64,000 bases of DNA from Heloderma charlesbogerti (GCA_026122225.1 JANEZZ010002242.1:372001-436000); one strand, 5' to 3'; positions 12,661-22,293 are shown, counted from the stretch's first letter. Translations and numbers: made by a program. Notes: generated from the sequence alone by a model not told the origin.

Positions 12661-12993
12661 CCACCGAAATCTGGGCATCCAGGTTCAGGGCCAAGTCTAG
12701 AAGTATACCCAAACTATGAGCTTGAGTCTTCAGGGGTCTTCATAACCCCATCCAGCACAGGTTGAGTCCCTATTGCCTGATCTCCCTTCTGACTAAACAG
12801 GAGCATTTCTGTCTGTTGGATTACGCTTCAGTTTGTTGCCCTCATCCAGTCCATTACCAATGCCAGACACCAATTTAGAACCAGTACAGCTTTCTTGGAT
12901 TTAGATAGAAAGGAGAGATAGAAATGGGTGTCATCAGCATACTGGTTACATCAAACCACAAAACTCTGGACAATCACTCCCAGTGGCTTCATG

Positions 12994-13093
12994 TATTAAT
13001 TATTATGAACTGCCCCGAGAGCTTTGGCTATTGTGTGGTACAGAAATGAAATGAAATCAATAAAATTTGTGTGTGTGTGTGTGCATGTGTGCT
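12994..13093 (+). mobile_element. L2-type LINE 3' end inserted in the old L2, with (GT)n tail
   Basis: The sequence GAACTGCCCCGAGAGCTTTG...TGGTACAGAAATG, followed by AATCAATAAAA and a GT microsatellite, interrupts the L2 between GGCTTCATGTA and TAAATAGCATGG. Those two parts are contiguous in the 62.9-kb L2 copy. The stem (GCCC...GGGC-like) plus A-rich end is typical of L2/CR1-group 3' ends. Confidence 0.6.
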
Positions 13094-13514
13094 AAATAGC
13101 ATGGGGAATAAGACTGAACCCTGAGGGAAACCACAGGCCAACAGCCATGGAATCAAGCAGGGACCCCCCTGCCCCCAGCACCACATTCTGAAATTGCCCC
13201 TCCAAGTGCATCCCAGTCCCATCTCAGACAGATGCCCAGAAGGATACTATGGTCAAAGGTATCAAAAGCCACAGAGAGGTCCAGCAGAACCAACAGGGAC
13301 ACACTCCTGCTGTCCAGTTCCCAGCACAGACAGTCCACCAAAGCAGTCTCTTGCCCATAACCAGGCCTGAAGCCAGATTGAAATGGATATAGGTAATCCA
13401 TTTCATCCAAAGGTCCCTGGAGCTGAGAAGCCACCACATACTCCAGCACCTTGCCCAAGAATGAGATACTGCAGACTGCCTGGAAATTACCCAGTACAGT
13501 GGGGTTCGGGGAGG

Positions 13515-13741
13515 GTTTTTTTTTTTTTAAGGTCTTACCACCACCTCTTTCGCCATTTGCGCCTGCAACAGCCCGGCAGTGAAGGGAGGCCTTGCTGCGG
13601 ATTGGCCCGCCCGGCGGCTCTGTGAGCTGGCAGCGGAGCAGAGCCAGCTGGGCAGGATTCTGGGGGGGGGGGAGGACCGGATTGCCTCCCCCTGCTGCGG
13701 AACCCAGAGGAGCCAGGTAAGTGGGGTTTCGTACACCCCTA
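13515..13741 (-). mobile_element. Palindromic hAT-like element, copy H (partial)
   Basis: GC-rich segment with the terminal feature GTTTCGTACACCCCTA at its right end and an outward splice-donor-like GGTAAGT at 13716-13722. It has the same CTGGCAGCGGAGCAGAGCC / GGATTCTGGGGGG layout as the ends of copies D and E. The palindromic core is largely missing; the left side stops at a poly-T tract near 13517. No TSD is visible because the left end is lost. It interrupts the L2 reading frame between LQEGVIPSCLK and NPTVLGNF. Confidence 0.7.
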
Positions 13742-13910
13742 CTTTCAGGCAAGATGGAATAACACCTTCCTGTAACTGGGTTCTGCTCATTTCTGGGATT
13801 ATTGTCAGAAACACTAGCTCCTGTGTTGCAAGCAGGGGTCCCTTGAGCACAACAAAATCAGCAGGAGCACAGCAATCTTGTTTGGCCCTCACACACACAG
13901 TTCCTCAGCA

Positions 13911-14284
13911 CCTTACCTTTCATTCTCAAAGGCAAGTCAAGATCCTCTGCACTGCTGGCTTCTTCTCTCTTGCCTCCCCCCATACACTCCTTGGCCTACT
14001 CTCTCAAAATGACAGGCAATGGACAGGACCCTCCATTTACTTGGATACTCATATGTGCAACACCCATACAAATATGAGATTTCAAGGACTACATCTGTCT
14101 TTGATCTGGATATAGATACAATTCTGAATCCAGCAGGTTGCTGTAAATCCCACTAAGTCAATCAGTATTAAGCTAGATTACCTGGGAACAAAATCACAAC
14201 TTAAATGTCTGGATTAAAAATAAATTAATACATTTGATACATGATGGTGCAAGCCCTTTGGCTCCAATTCAGATTCTTGCTTGC
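13911..14284. other. No gene recognised
   Basis: About 0.37 kb with no recognisable gene or repeat. Confidence 0.35.
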
Positions 14285-14425
14285 CTCTGTCAACCAATCA
14301 ATTATTTATACCTCACATGTCTACCCAAACAGCACTCAGAGTAGCTTCACAACAACAGAAAAGCGAAAGACAAAAATACGTATCAAAGGAAAGCAAAACA
14401 TATTAAAAGCACTGCAATAACTAAA
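14285..14425 (-). mobile_element. L2-type 3' tail fragment
   Basis: Reads TTATTTATACCTCACATGTC...ACTCAGAGTAGCTTCACAACA followed by A-rich lysine-like runs. This is the reversed 3' UTR pattern (pyrimidine tail, then a stretch pairing with GTGAGG/TATAAAT) seen at other L2 ends in the window. Confidence 0.4.
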
Positions 14426-14765
14426 CTTGGGGCCAATCTACACTTACTTTTTTTTGCTTCCAATGAAGTTTCACCGCTCATCTTTCACACTATGCAGTAC
14501 CCGCATCAAATTGGAACCAGAATTTCCCACTTCCGTGCCACCGCTTTCAATACCCTGATATCCCAGTATTTCCCCTTAATGTGCTCTGATTTTCCACATT
14601 CATTACCATATCTGGTTGTAGTCCCCTCCCACGCCATATATGGCAGTGTTTGTATTTCCCTCTTGTCCAATCACAGCTCTCGATGGCCCCATGTCGTCTT
14701 CCAGCTACTGTTTGCATAGGTTCCTCAGCACTCCTCGTTTCCTCACCAATAAGCAAAGGGCTGGA
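14426..14765. other. No gene recognised
   Basis: About 0.34 kb, mixed composition; nothing supported. Confidence 0.35.
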
Positions 14766-14880
14766 TGTGCATGCACTTGTCTGATCTTGGAAGCTCAGCA
14801 GGGTCGGTCCCAGTCAGTGCTTGGATGGGAGACCGCCTGGGAACCAGGCTTCTTGCATTGAGCAGGGGGTTGTTCTATCC
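14766..14880 (+). mobile_element. 5S-rRNA-headed SINE with CR1-type tail
   Basis: The head CTGATCTTGGAAGCTCAGCA...GCTTGGATGGGAGACCGCCT closely matches the 3' half of vertebrate 5S rRNA, including the internal promoter box (GATGGGAGACC). It is followed by CAGGCTTCTTGCATTGAGCA and GGGGGTTG, the start of the CR1 3' UTR. The last part of the CR1 tail is missing or eroded. It is not a functional 5S gene because the 5' half is absent and the 3' end is replaced. Confidence 0.75.
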
Positions 14881-15519
14881 CTTCAAATGAGACTAAGTTT
14901 TAACCCCCTCTATCCCCCATTTTGGCTTTAAAAAAAAAAAGGCATTATCTTCAAAGCGTCAGATCTTCAAAGCTTCAAAGCTTCAAAGAAGTGAATCTTT
15001 GAAGAAGCGAATCCTCGAAGAATCGTAGCTTCTCCAGCCTGATTGCTCCACAAACTTGTCTGGGCAAGCCCAGGCAAACGTAAATGTTTTCACAGTCCCA
15101 TCCATGCCCACTGCACGGAAAACACACACATATCCAGGCAGACAGTCCTCAGTGTCCACGGACTAACATAGATAAAAATGTCCGTGGACAATTTTAACAT
15201 CATCTTAGGAGCGGGGGACAAACACAGGATGGTCTTCGAAGATGTGAAGCTTCAAAGAAGCTAGCAGCCCCCCCCCCAAACATGAGCGCTGGGTGCCATC
15301 GCCGCTGCCCCTCTTCCTCGCTCTGTCTGCAAAAGGCTGGCGTGGGGAAAAGAGCATCGGCAGACACCCCCCAGCCTCTCGTCCTGGCCTCCAGCAGGTG
15401 AGTGGGGGGAAAGAGGATAGGTGCCTCCTTCTTCCCTCCACCCCCATCTGTTACAGAGGTGGCAGCAAGGGACAAGCTCTCACTGGGCTTCGAGCCCCAG
15501 CAGGATGCTCATGCCATCC

Positions 15520-15520
<1 letters not shown>
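14881..15520. other. Low-complexity TTCAAAG-rich stretch, otherwise unrecognised
   Basis: 14950-15030 is dominated by TTCAAAG/CTTTGAAG words, and a related CTTCGAAGATGTGAAGCTTC occurs near 15233-15255. Poly-A and poly-C runs flank it. No gene recognised. Confidence 0.4.
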
Positions 15521-15555
<35 letters not shown>

Positions 15556-15590
15556 ACACACATACACACACACACACACTCACACAGGGA
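15521..15590. repeat. (CA)n microsatellite
   Basis: Interrupted CA dinucleotide run with occasional TACA units. Confidence 0.95.
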
Positions 15591-15875
15591 TGGAGGAAGA
15601 GAGGGACAATGGGTGGGGAATCTGCAGAAACAGGAAGAATTTCTGCTCCTCCAGTGAGAGCCGCCATCTTTAAGAGCAGGAAAACAGCACAGATCTCGAG
15701 TGTGAACCGAGCTTGCACATTCAATTAAGAACCGCAACGGGGAAAATGGATGAGTGTGGATAATCACATTTTAATGCGAGTGCATTTAACCCAACAGTAC
15801 CCTGACTTCTGTGAGATGGCGGGCGCAATGTAGATCAGGCCACAATCATCTATGGGGCATGGGGGTGGGAAGTGC

Positions 15876-15883
15876 CTAGAATC
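15876..15883. repeat. 8-bp TSD of hAT-like copy A
   Basis: CTAGAATC here and at 16717-16724, directly outside TAGGGACG and CATCCCTA. Confidence 0.9.
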
Positions 15884-16716
15884 TAGGGACGTATGAAAGT
15901 CTTTTTGTGGATGTGATTCGTGGTGGGGGGGAGGCCCTCCGTCCCTCCCCCCCGGAATCCTTGATGGGGGGGAGGCGATCCGGTCCTCCCCCCCGGAATC
16001 CTGCCCGGCCAGGGCCGTCCGCAGCCAGAGTTCTGGCCGCCAACTGGCTAGTGCGGATGCAAATGTATTTATGTAGCCTATCATGGCAAGCCAAGCAAAA
16101 AGCCCAACAACAGCATACGCTAATGGCGGCGGCTATGGCGGCCGCCATTTGCGTTCCCTATTTTTCGCCGTTTTAGCCTATGTAAATATTTACACAGGCT
16201 ATTATGGTGAAAAAAAAGGGGAACGCAAATAGTGTAGTGGGCGCTATTTGCATTCCTTTTTTTTCGCCGTTTTAGCCTACGTAAAAAGGAACACAAATAG
16301 CGCCCACTATGCTATTTGCGTTCCCCTTTTTTTCTGCCGTAATAGCTTACGGCGAAAAATAGGGAACGCAAATGGCGGCCGCCGTAGCCGCTGCCATTTG
16401 TGTATGCTGTTTTTTGTTTGTTTGTTTTGCTTGGCTTGGCTTGCTGTGATAGGCTACACAAATACTTACGTAGCCTATCACGGCAAAGACCAGGACGCAA
16501 ATGGCGGCCGTGGCAGCTGTTCGAAAGACCAGCCGCCGCCTCTGCCTCTGCTGGAGCCGCCGCCGGCGGAACATCCGCCCTAGGTAAGCTTAGTCCCGGG
16601 GGGGGGAGATCCGTGGGGGGGCGGGGGGGAGGTCATTCCGCCATGGATTTCGGGGGGCCGAATGCCAGTGCATTCGGCCTCACTGAAATCTGTGGCAGAA
16701 TTCTCCGCCATCCCTA
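15884..16716 (+). mobile_element. Palindromic hAT-like non-autonomous element, copy A
   Basis: An 833-bp element with ends TAGGGACG...CATCCCTA and a perfect 8-bp TSD. The interior is a long inverted repeat (about 16112-16408, centre near 16260). Its arms carry ATGGCGGC/GCCGCCAT pairs and GTAGCCTATCA-type hairpins. The right end has GGTAAGC at 16584 facing outward, then a G-run tract and the subterminal GGCCGAATGCCAGTGCATTC. It encodes no transposase; short open frames inside are by-products of GC-rich palindromes. TIR and TSD length indicate the hAT superfamily. Confidence 0.88.
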
Positions 16717-16827
16717 CTAGAATCAATCCCAGTGGCTAATCTGTTTAATTAAAAGCCTTCTTCAGGCATTCATTCTTCCATGTTGAATGAACGTGTGAGG
16801 AAATGAGCTCTCCAGCCCCACTCCCCT

Positions 16828-16839
16828 CCATCATCACAT
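16828..16839. repeat. 12-bp TSD of the intact BovB
   Basis: CCATCATCACAT at 16828-16839 is repeated exactly at 20059-20070. Confidence 0.95.
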
Positions 16840-19800
16840 TTGTTGTTGTTCAGTCGTTCAGTCGTGTCCGACTCTTCGTGACCCCATGGACCATAGCACG
16901 CCAGGCCTTCCTGTCCTGCGCTCTCTCCCGGAGTGTGCTCAAGTTCATATTCATTGCATTTGTGATGCTATCTAGCCATCTCATCCTCTGCCGTCCTCTT
17001 CTCCTTTTGCCTTCAGTCTTTCCCAGCATCAGGGTCTTTTCCAGGGAGTTTTCTCTTCGCATTACGTGGCCAAAATATTGGAGCTTCAGCTTCATTATCT
17101 GTCCTTCCAATGAGCACTCAGGGTTGATTTCCTTTAGGATTGACTGATTTGACCTCCTTGCAGTCCAGGGGACTCGTAAGAGTCTTCTCCAGCACCACAG
17201 TTCGAAAGCATCAATTCTTCGGCGCTCAGCCTTCCTTATAGTCCAGCTCTCACAGCCATACATTACTACTGGGAAAACCATAGCTTTGATTAGACGGACC
17301 TTTGTCGGCAAGGTGATGTCTCTGCTTCTTACTATGCTGTCTAGGTTGGCCATAGCTTTCCTCCCAAGGAGCAAGCGTCTTTTAATTTCATGGCTACAGT
17401 CACCGTCTGCGGTGATCTTGGAGCCCAAGAAAGTAAAATCTGTCACTGCTTCCATTTCTTCCCCTTCTATATGCCAGGAAGTGATGGGGCCAGATGCCAT
17501 GATCTTCGTTTTTTTAATGTTGAGTTTCAAACCAGCTTTTGCACTCTCCTCTTTCACCTTCAACAAGAGGCTCTTTAGATCCTCTTCGCTTTCTGCCATT
17601 AGGGTGGTATCGTCTGCGTATCGGAGGTTGTTGATAATTCTCCCAGCAATCTTAATTCCGACCTCTGATTCATCCAACCCGGCATTTCTCATGATGTACT
17701 CTGCATATAAGTTAAATAAGCAGGGTGACAATATGCAGCCTTGTCGTACTCCTTTCCCAATTTTGAACCAATCGGTTGTTCCATGTGTGGTTCTTACTGT
17801 TGCTTCTTGACCCTCGTACAGGTTTCTCAGGAGACAGGTAAGGTGGTCTGGTACTCCCATCACTTTAAGAATTTGCCACAGTTTGTTGTGATCCACACAA
17901 TCAAAGGCTTTAGCGTAGTCAATGAAGCAGAAATAGACGTTTTTCTGGAATACTCTTGCTTTCTCCATGATGCAGCGAATGTTGGCGATTTGATCTCTAG
18001 TTCCTCTGCCTCTTCGAAACCCAGCTTGTACTTCCGGTAGTTCTCGGTTCGCATACTGCTGAAGCCTAGCTTGTAGGATTTTGAGCATCACCTTGCTGGC
18101 ATGTGAAATGAGCGCAATGGTGCGGTAGTTTGAACACTCTTTGGCGTTGCCCTTCTTTGGAATTGGAATGTAAACTGACCTTTTCCAGTCTTGTGGCCAC
18201 TGTTGAGTGTTCCAGATTTGTTGGCATATTGAGTGCAGCACTTTAACAGCATCATCTTTTAGGATTTTAAATAGCTCGGCTGGAATACTGTCATTTCCGC
18301 TAGCTTTGTTGTTACTAATGCTTCCTAAGGCCCACTTGACTTCACTCTCTAGGATGTCTGGCTCAAGTTCAGTGACCGCACTATCATGGCTATCAGGGAC
18401 ATTCAGATCTTTCCTGTATAGTTCTTCTGTGTATTCTTGCCACCTCTTCTTAATCTCATCTGCTTCTGTGAGGTCCCTGCCTTCTTTGTCCTTTATCATG
18501 CCCGTCTTTGCACAAAACGTTCCCTTGAGATCTCCAATTTTCTTGAAGAGATCTCTAGTCTTTCCCATTCTGTTGTTTTCCTCGATTTCTTTGCATTGTT
18601 CATTTAAGAAGGCCTTCTTGTCTCTCCTTGCTATTCTCTGGAACTCTGCATTCAGTTGGGTATATCTTCCCCTTTCTCCCTTGCTTTTCGCTTCCCTTCT
18701 TTCGTGAGCTACTTGTAAAGCCTCATCAGACAGCCACTTTGCTTTCTTGCATTTCTTTTTCTTTGGGATGGATTTCGTTGCTGCCTCCTGAACAATGTTA
18801 CGGACCTCCGTCCATAGTTCCTCAGGCACTCTGTCTATCAGGTCTAATCCCTGAAATCTATTCCTCACCTCCACTGTATATTCAAAAGGGATATGATTTA
18901 GGTCATACCTGAACGGTTTAGTGGTTTTCCCGACGTTCTTCAATTTAAGCCGAAATTTTGCAAGAAGCAGCTCATGATCTGAGCCACAATCAGCTCCAGG
19001 TCTTGTTTTTACTGACTGTATGGAGCTTCTCCATCTTTGGCTGCAAAGGACATAATCAATCTGATTTCGATATTGACCATCTGGTGACGTCCATGTGTAG
19101 AGTCGCCTCTTGTGCTGCTGGAAAAGAGTGTTTGCTATGATCAGCATGTTCTCTTGGCAAAACTCTATTAGCTTTTGTCCTGCTTCATTTTGTACACCAA
19201 GGCCATGCCTGCCTGTTATCCCGGTGATTTCTTGACTTCCTACTTTAGCATTCCAATCCCCTATGATGAAGAGGACATCTTTTTTTGGTGTTAGTTCTAG
19301 AAGGTGTTGTAGGTCTTCATAGAACCGATCAACCTCAGCTTCTTCGGCCTCAGTGGTTGGGGCATAGACTTGAATTACTGTGATGTTGAATGGTTTGCCT
19401 TGGATTCGTACTGAGATCATTCTATCATTTTTAAGATTGTACCCCAGTACTGCTTTTCCCACCTTTTTGTTGACTATGAGTGCTACTCCATTTCTTCTAA
19501 GGGATTCTTGCCCACAATAGTAGATATGATGGTCACCTGAATTAAATTCGCCCATGCCTGTCCATTTTAGTTCGCTGATTCCCAAGATGTCGATGTTCAA
19601 TCTTGTCATCTCATGTTTGACCACCTCCAGCTTACCTTGATTCATTGATCTGACATTCCAGGTTCCTAAACAATATTGTTCTTTACAGCATCGGATTTTC
19701 TTTTCACCACCAGACACATCCACAGCTGAGTGTCCTTTCGGGTTTGGCCCAGCCGCTTCACTCTTTCTGGCGCTACTTGGAAATACCCTCTGCTCTTCCC

Positions 19801-20058
19801 CAGTAGCATATTGGACACCTTCCGACCTGAGGGGCTCATCTTCCGGCGTCATCTCTTTTAGCCTTGTGATACTTTCCATGGGGTTTTCTTGGCAAGAATA
19901 CTGGAGTGGGTTGCCATTTCCTTCTCCAGTGGACCACATTTTGTCAGAACTCTCTGCCATGACCTGTCCGTCTTGGGTGGCCCTGCACGGCATAGCTTAT
20001 GGCTTCACTGAGTTACGCAAGCCCCTTCGCCACAACAAGGCAGTGATCCATGAAGGGG
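16840..20058 (-). mobile_element. Full-length RTE-BovB LINE with intact ORF
   Basis: A complete 3219-bp BovB on the minus strand. It has a 65-bp 5' leader (20058-19994), one 1047-codon ORF and a 3' tail of ACAACAACAA type ending at 16840. A perfect 12-bp TSD brackets it exactly. The uninterrupted ORF and exact TSD imply a recent insertion. It landed in one arm of a foldback element. The promoter of such elements is expected inside the 5' leader, but nothing specific was seen there. Confidence 0.97.
16850..19993 (-). CDS. BovB endonuclease/reverse transcriptase, intact, 1047 aa
   Basis: Single polyprotein that nicks target DNA and reverse-transcribes its own RNA at the nick. The APE-type endonuclease spans about residues 105-350: WNVRS at 112-116, catalytic-type SELKW at 140-144, GDWNAKVG at 245-252 and SDHELL at 338-343. 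A basic linker PKKKKCKKAK lies near 410-419. The RT spans about 600-860: NYRTIALISH at 622-631, FIDYAKAFDCVDH with Asp692, GVRQGC at 748-753 and YADDT at 792-796 (Asp794, Asp795). The C-terminal region has CESW, FELWCWRR (930-937) and RGRQRMRWLD (999-1008). The first ATG of the frame lies 65 nt from the 5' end. All catalytic residues I would look for are present, so activity is plausible but unproven. Confidence 0.95.
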   Translation of the reverse strand: MPCRATQDGQVMAESSDKMWSTGEGNGNPLQYSCQENPMESITRLKEMTPEDEPLRSEGVQYATGEEQRVFPSSARKSEAAGPNPKGHSAVDVSGGEKKIRCCKEQYCLGTWNVRSMNQGKLEVVKHEMTRLNIDILGISELKWTGMGEFNSGDHHIYYCGQESLRRNGVALIVNKKVGKAVLGYNLKNDRMISVRIQGKPFNITVIQVYAPTTEAEEAEVDRFYEDLQHLLELTPKKDVLFIIGDWNAKVGSQEITGITGRHGLGVQNEAGQKLIEFCQENMLIIANTLFQQHKRRLYTWTSPDGQYRNQIDYVLCSQRWRSSIQSVKTRPGADCGSDHELLLAKFRLKLKNVGKTTKPFRYDLNHIPFEYTVEVRNRFQGLDLIDRVPEELWTEVRNIVQEAATKSIPKKKKCKKAKWLSDEALQVAHERREAKSKGERGRYTQLNAEFQRIARRDKKAFLNEQCKEIEENNRMGKTRDLFKKIGDLKGTFCAKTGMIKDKEGRDLTEADEIKKRWQEYTEELYRKDLNVPDSHDSAVTELEPDILESEVKWALGSISNNKASGNDSIPAELFKILKDDAVKVLHSICQQIWNTQQWPQDWKRSVYIPIPKKGNAKECSNYRTIALISHASKVMLKILQARLQQYANRELPEVQAGFRRGRGTRDQIANIRCIMEKARVFQKNVYFCFIDYAKAFDCVDHNKLWQILKVMGVPDHLTCLLRNLYEGQEATVRTTHGTTDWFKIGKGVRQGCILSPCLFNLYAEYIMRNAGLDESEVGIKIAGRIINNLRYADDTTLMAESEEDLKSLLLKVKEESAKAGLKLNIKKTKIMASGPITSWHIEGEEMEAVTDFTFLGSKITADGDCSHEIKRRLLLGRKAMANLDSIVRSRDITLPTKVRLIKAMVFPVVMYGCESWTIRKAERRRIDAFELWCWRRLLRVPWTARRSNQSILKEINPECSLEGQIMKLKLQYFGHVMRRENSLEKTLMLGKTEGKRRRGRQRMRWLDSITNAMNMNLSTLRERAQDRKAWRAMVHGVTKSRTRLND

Positions 20059-20345
20059 CCATCATCACATCCATCACCTTATATGCATGGAGGGTGATGG
20101 TCTGAACAGGAGAGCCTCCTGAATCCATGGGGGCTCTCCATATGATCAAGAACCCTAGAAAACCAGAGTCCTGGATTGTGTGGAGAGCTCCCTGGATACA
20201 GGAGGCTCTCTATTCAGACTGTTGAACTCCATGCGTACAACAAGGCGATGGATGCAATGACAGAGGATGGTGGGGCTGGAAAGCTCCTTTCCTCATGCGT
20301 TCATTCAACGCAGAAGAATGAACAGCTGAAGAGGGCTAGAATTCT

Positions 20346-21149
20346 TGGCATCCACCACATGTTTGGTGATGTGGAGAACAGTTCCTATACCCTTTGAATA
20401 CTGAATACGAGAATCCCTCCTCCCTCATAGTATCCTTTTGTGTACATGCTACCACATCCAGCCTTTCAGCAGATCATCTTTACTGGCCTGGGTATTTATC
20501 CAGTACAGTAAACAGTATCAGCAGTAGCCTGGCAGCCCAGTGTCCTATTAATTCACAGTTGGTACAGCAGGAAAGTTAGCACCTTGTGCAGTTTTCCATT
20601 CTTGTCAAGTTGTGCAGATACTTCTGCCCAGAGAACTGCAAACATTGCCCCCTGCCAAAGAAAAACCACTGCCATCAAGTTATCTAATAGGACTCTCTCT
20701 CTCTCTTTGAGCTTCCAGTCAAAAGCCATTCCAGCCTAAAACCAGTGTGTGGTGGCAGAGAAGACACAACTGGCTTGGCATGAGCATGACCTGATGTTCG
20801 TATGTCATCTTCTTCTTTGAATGTTCATTTAAATTCCCACATATGCATGCTCAACCTCTGGCATGCCATTTTGTGGAACCTTCTCAAAGTTTTTTTTTCC
20901 AGATAGGCTCAAAGAGAAGCAATACTTCCCACCACAGAATGGTAATGTCATATTTACAGATGGGAGGGGGCCTCCTCCTTATTTCTTTTTTGACCACTGA
21001 CAGCAAGTTAAGAAGCTCTGCTCTTCTCAGCTGACAGGAGACATGATATTTTATAGAATATGATTTGTTACCAGTTAAGATTAAATACTTTCTGTTAGAT
21101 TTACATACCTTTGGTGAAAGGGCCATGCCCTATCTAGGGTGGCTTTATG
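20346..21149. other. No gene recognised
   Basis: About 0.8 kb without recognisable repeats apart from a short CT run near 20694-20706. Confidence 0.35.
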
Positions 21150-21362
21150 TCATACTTTACAGAGGACAGTCCCGTATTTGAAGGCACCCTTTCTTTGAAG
21201 GGCTGTCCAGTCCAAGTCTGGTTGAAAGATAATAAACCATAATAAGAAGGAAAGAAGGGCCTTGAAATTGTCCAGCCACAATTACCACCTGGATAGCAGA
21301 CTGAGCAGGCACATAGGTCAGCTGGCTACAGTCTTCCCCACTATGGTAAAATGTAATGTATT
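21150..21362 (-). repeat. Unclassified interspersed repeat, copy 1
   Basis: The reverse complement matches 44400-44660 over about 200 bp. Shared words include CCAGACTTGGACTGGACAGC, GACTGTCCTCTGTAAA and GGAAGACTG.AGCCAG. No ends or TSD could be defined, and the family was not recognised. Confidence 0.65.
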
Positions 21363-21374
21363 TCAACCCACTTC

Positions 21375-21764
21375 TGGAAAAATAAATGCAAAGGACAGTG
21401 TATGCATTAGGGCCTATTTGGGTTTTGACCCTGGGCAGGCTGCATACTCTGCCTGCCTATTAGGTATGGAAATATATTTCTAGCTATGCTCTCCCTCCCT
21501 CCTCTCTCTCTCTCTTTAAATTACAATAAATATTTCTAAATTTACATCTATACATATAAATTAGCACGTCCAAATCAACCCTCTTTTTTGGTGATGCATG
21601 CTTGGTGACCTTATAGTTCTTAGATTAAAACACACAGAGGGAGGGAGGGAGGGCTGCTAGAAACATATTTTCATACCTGATAGGCAGGCAGAGTGTGCAA
21701 CTTGTCAGGGTCAGAACACAAATAGTTCCTAATACATGCACTGTCTTTTGCACTTATTTTTCCC
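21375..21764. repeat. Large inverted repeat, about 140-bp arms
   Basis: The arm at 21375-21513 pairs with the reverse complement of 21616-21764 at roughly 80% identity. Each contains a GACAGTG.ATG.ATTAGG-type word, CTCTGCCTGCCTAT and TTTCTAGC followed by CCCTCCCTC. The spacer is about 100 bp. It could be a foldback MITE or an inverted duplication; no TSD was identified. Confidence 0.75.
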
Positions 21765-22049
21765 AATGTATTCAGCTTGTTCTAGTGAAGAACATAGATC
21801 AGAGAAGAAACATTGTGCTAACAAAATGAGTAACAAATAAGAAAACCAAAGAAGTTTCCCTTCAAATATGGCATTTTCTGTAGTTACATATATATTTTTA
21901 TGCCTTATCACACAGTACTACCTCTTTACCATTTGAACATAGAAGTTCAGATAAAAGGCTTTGCAGTGCTTTACCAGAAGACTATATTTTTTCTCTACAT
22001 GCTTCATATCCCTTCTCATAATCAGGCAACCTATTGTTTTCCGAAAACC

Positions 22050-22293
22050 TTATTTATTTATTTATTTATTGCATTTATACCCCACCTTTTTTCCTCTTGC
22101 AAGGAACTCAAGGCGGCTGACATTATCCTCCTCTCCATTTTATCCTCACAACAATAACCCTGTGAGGTGGGTTGGGCTGAGAGTCTGTGACTGGCCCAAA
22201 GTCACCCAGTGTGCTTCCATGGCCGAGTGGGGACTAGAACCCGGATCTCCCGGCTCCTAGTCCAACACTCTTGCCACTACACCACACTGGCTC
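22050..22293 (-). mobile_element. Sauria-type tRNA-derived SINE
   Basis: On the minus strand the head reads AGCCAGTGTGGTGTAGTGGC...GAGTGTTGGACTAGGAGCCG, with GGTTCTAGTCCCCACTCGGC as a tRNA B-box-like segment. It is followed by CACTGGGTGAC, CTCAGCCCAACCCACCTCAC, and the tail GCCGCCTTGAGTTCCTTGCA...GGTGGGGTATAAAT with (AAAT)n. The element is nearly full length. A possible TSD is CTATTGT on both sides (22031-22037 and 22294-22300). Confidence 0.9.

Larger units (their letters stand above)
11335..13910 (-). mobile_element. Old L2-type LINE, interrupted by three insertions
   Basis: Minus-strand L2-type LINE collinear with the better copy at 61852-63550. The 3' UTR and tail are at 11335-11530. The C-terminal coding part is at 11530-12020 (LVMTYEALYGLGPGYL, ATPRLWNSLLREA). 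The middle lies at 12661-12993 and 13094-13150, RT at 13153-13510 (LVLLDLSVAFDTFDHSILL, FQSGFRPGYGQETALV), and the pre-RT part at 13742-13910 (LQEGVIPSCLK). It is interrupted by a CR1, by a short L2-type 3' end and by a hAT-like element. Stops and frame changes throughout show that it is dead. Confidence 0.8.
16752..20345. mobile_element. Foldback element split by the intact BovB
   Basis: The left arm is 16752-16839 plus 20071-20150; the right arm is about 20180-20341. With the BovB removed, the parts pair over roughly 155 bp with scattered mismatches. Examples are CATTCATTCTTCCATGTTGA against the reverse of GTTCATTCAACGCAGAAGAA, and GGAGAGCCTCCTG against CAGGAGGCTCTC. Host flank continues outside AGCCTTCTTCAG / CTGAAGAGGGCT. 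The class is uncertain; no coding capacity is seen. Confidence 0.7.

Noticed and set aside
14766..14880. Functional 5S rRNA gene
   Set aside because: Only the 3' half of 5S is present and it continues into a CR1 tail; the same fusion occurs elsewhere, so it is a SINE.
15402..15767. Open frames with Thr-His or Cys-Val repeats
   Set aside because: Translation of the (CA)n microsatellite.
17286..18912. Long open frames on the plus strand opposite the intact BovB
   Set aside because: They are antisense shadows of the BovB ORF; the same shadows occur opposite the other BovB copies.
16840..20058. BovB as evidence for a ruminant genome
   Set aside because: Sauria SINEs, CR1 with the ATTCTATGATTC end and L2 with open frames indicate a squamate; BovB is shared through horizontal transfer.
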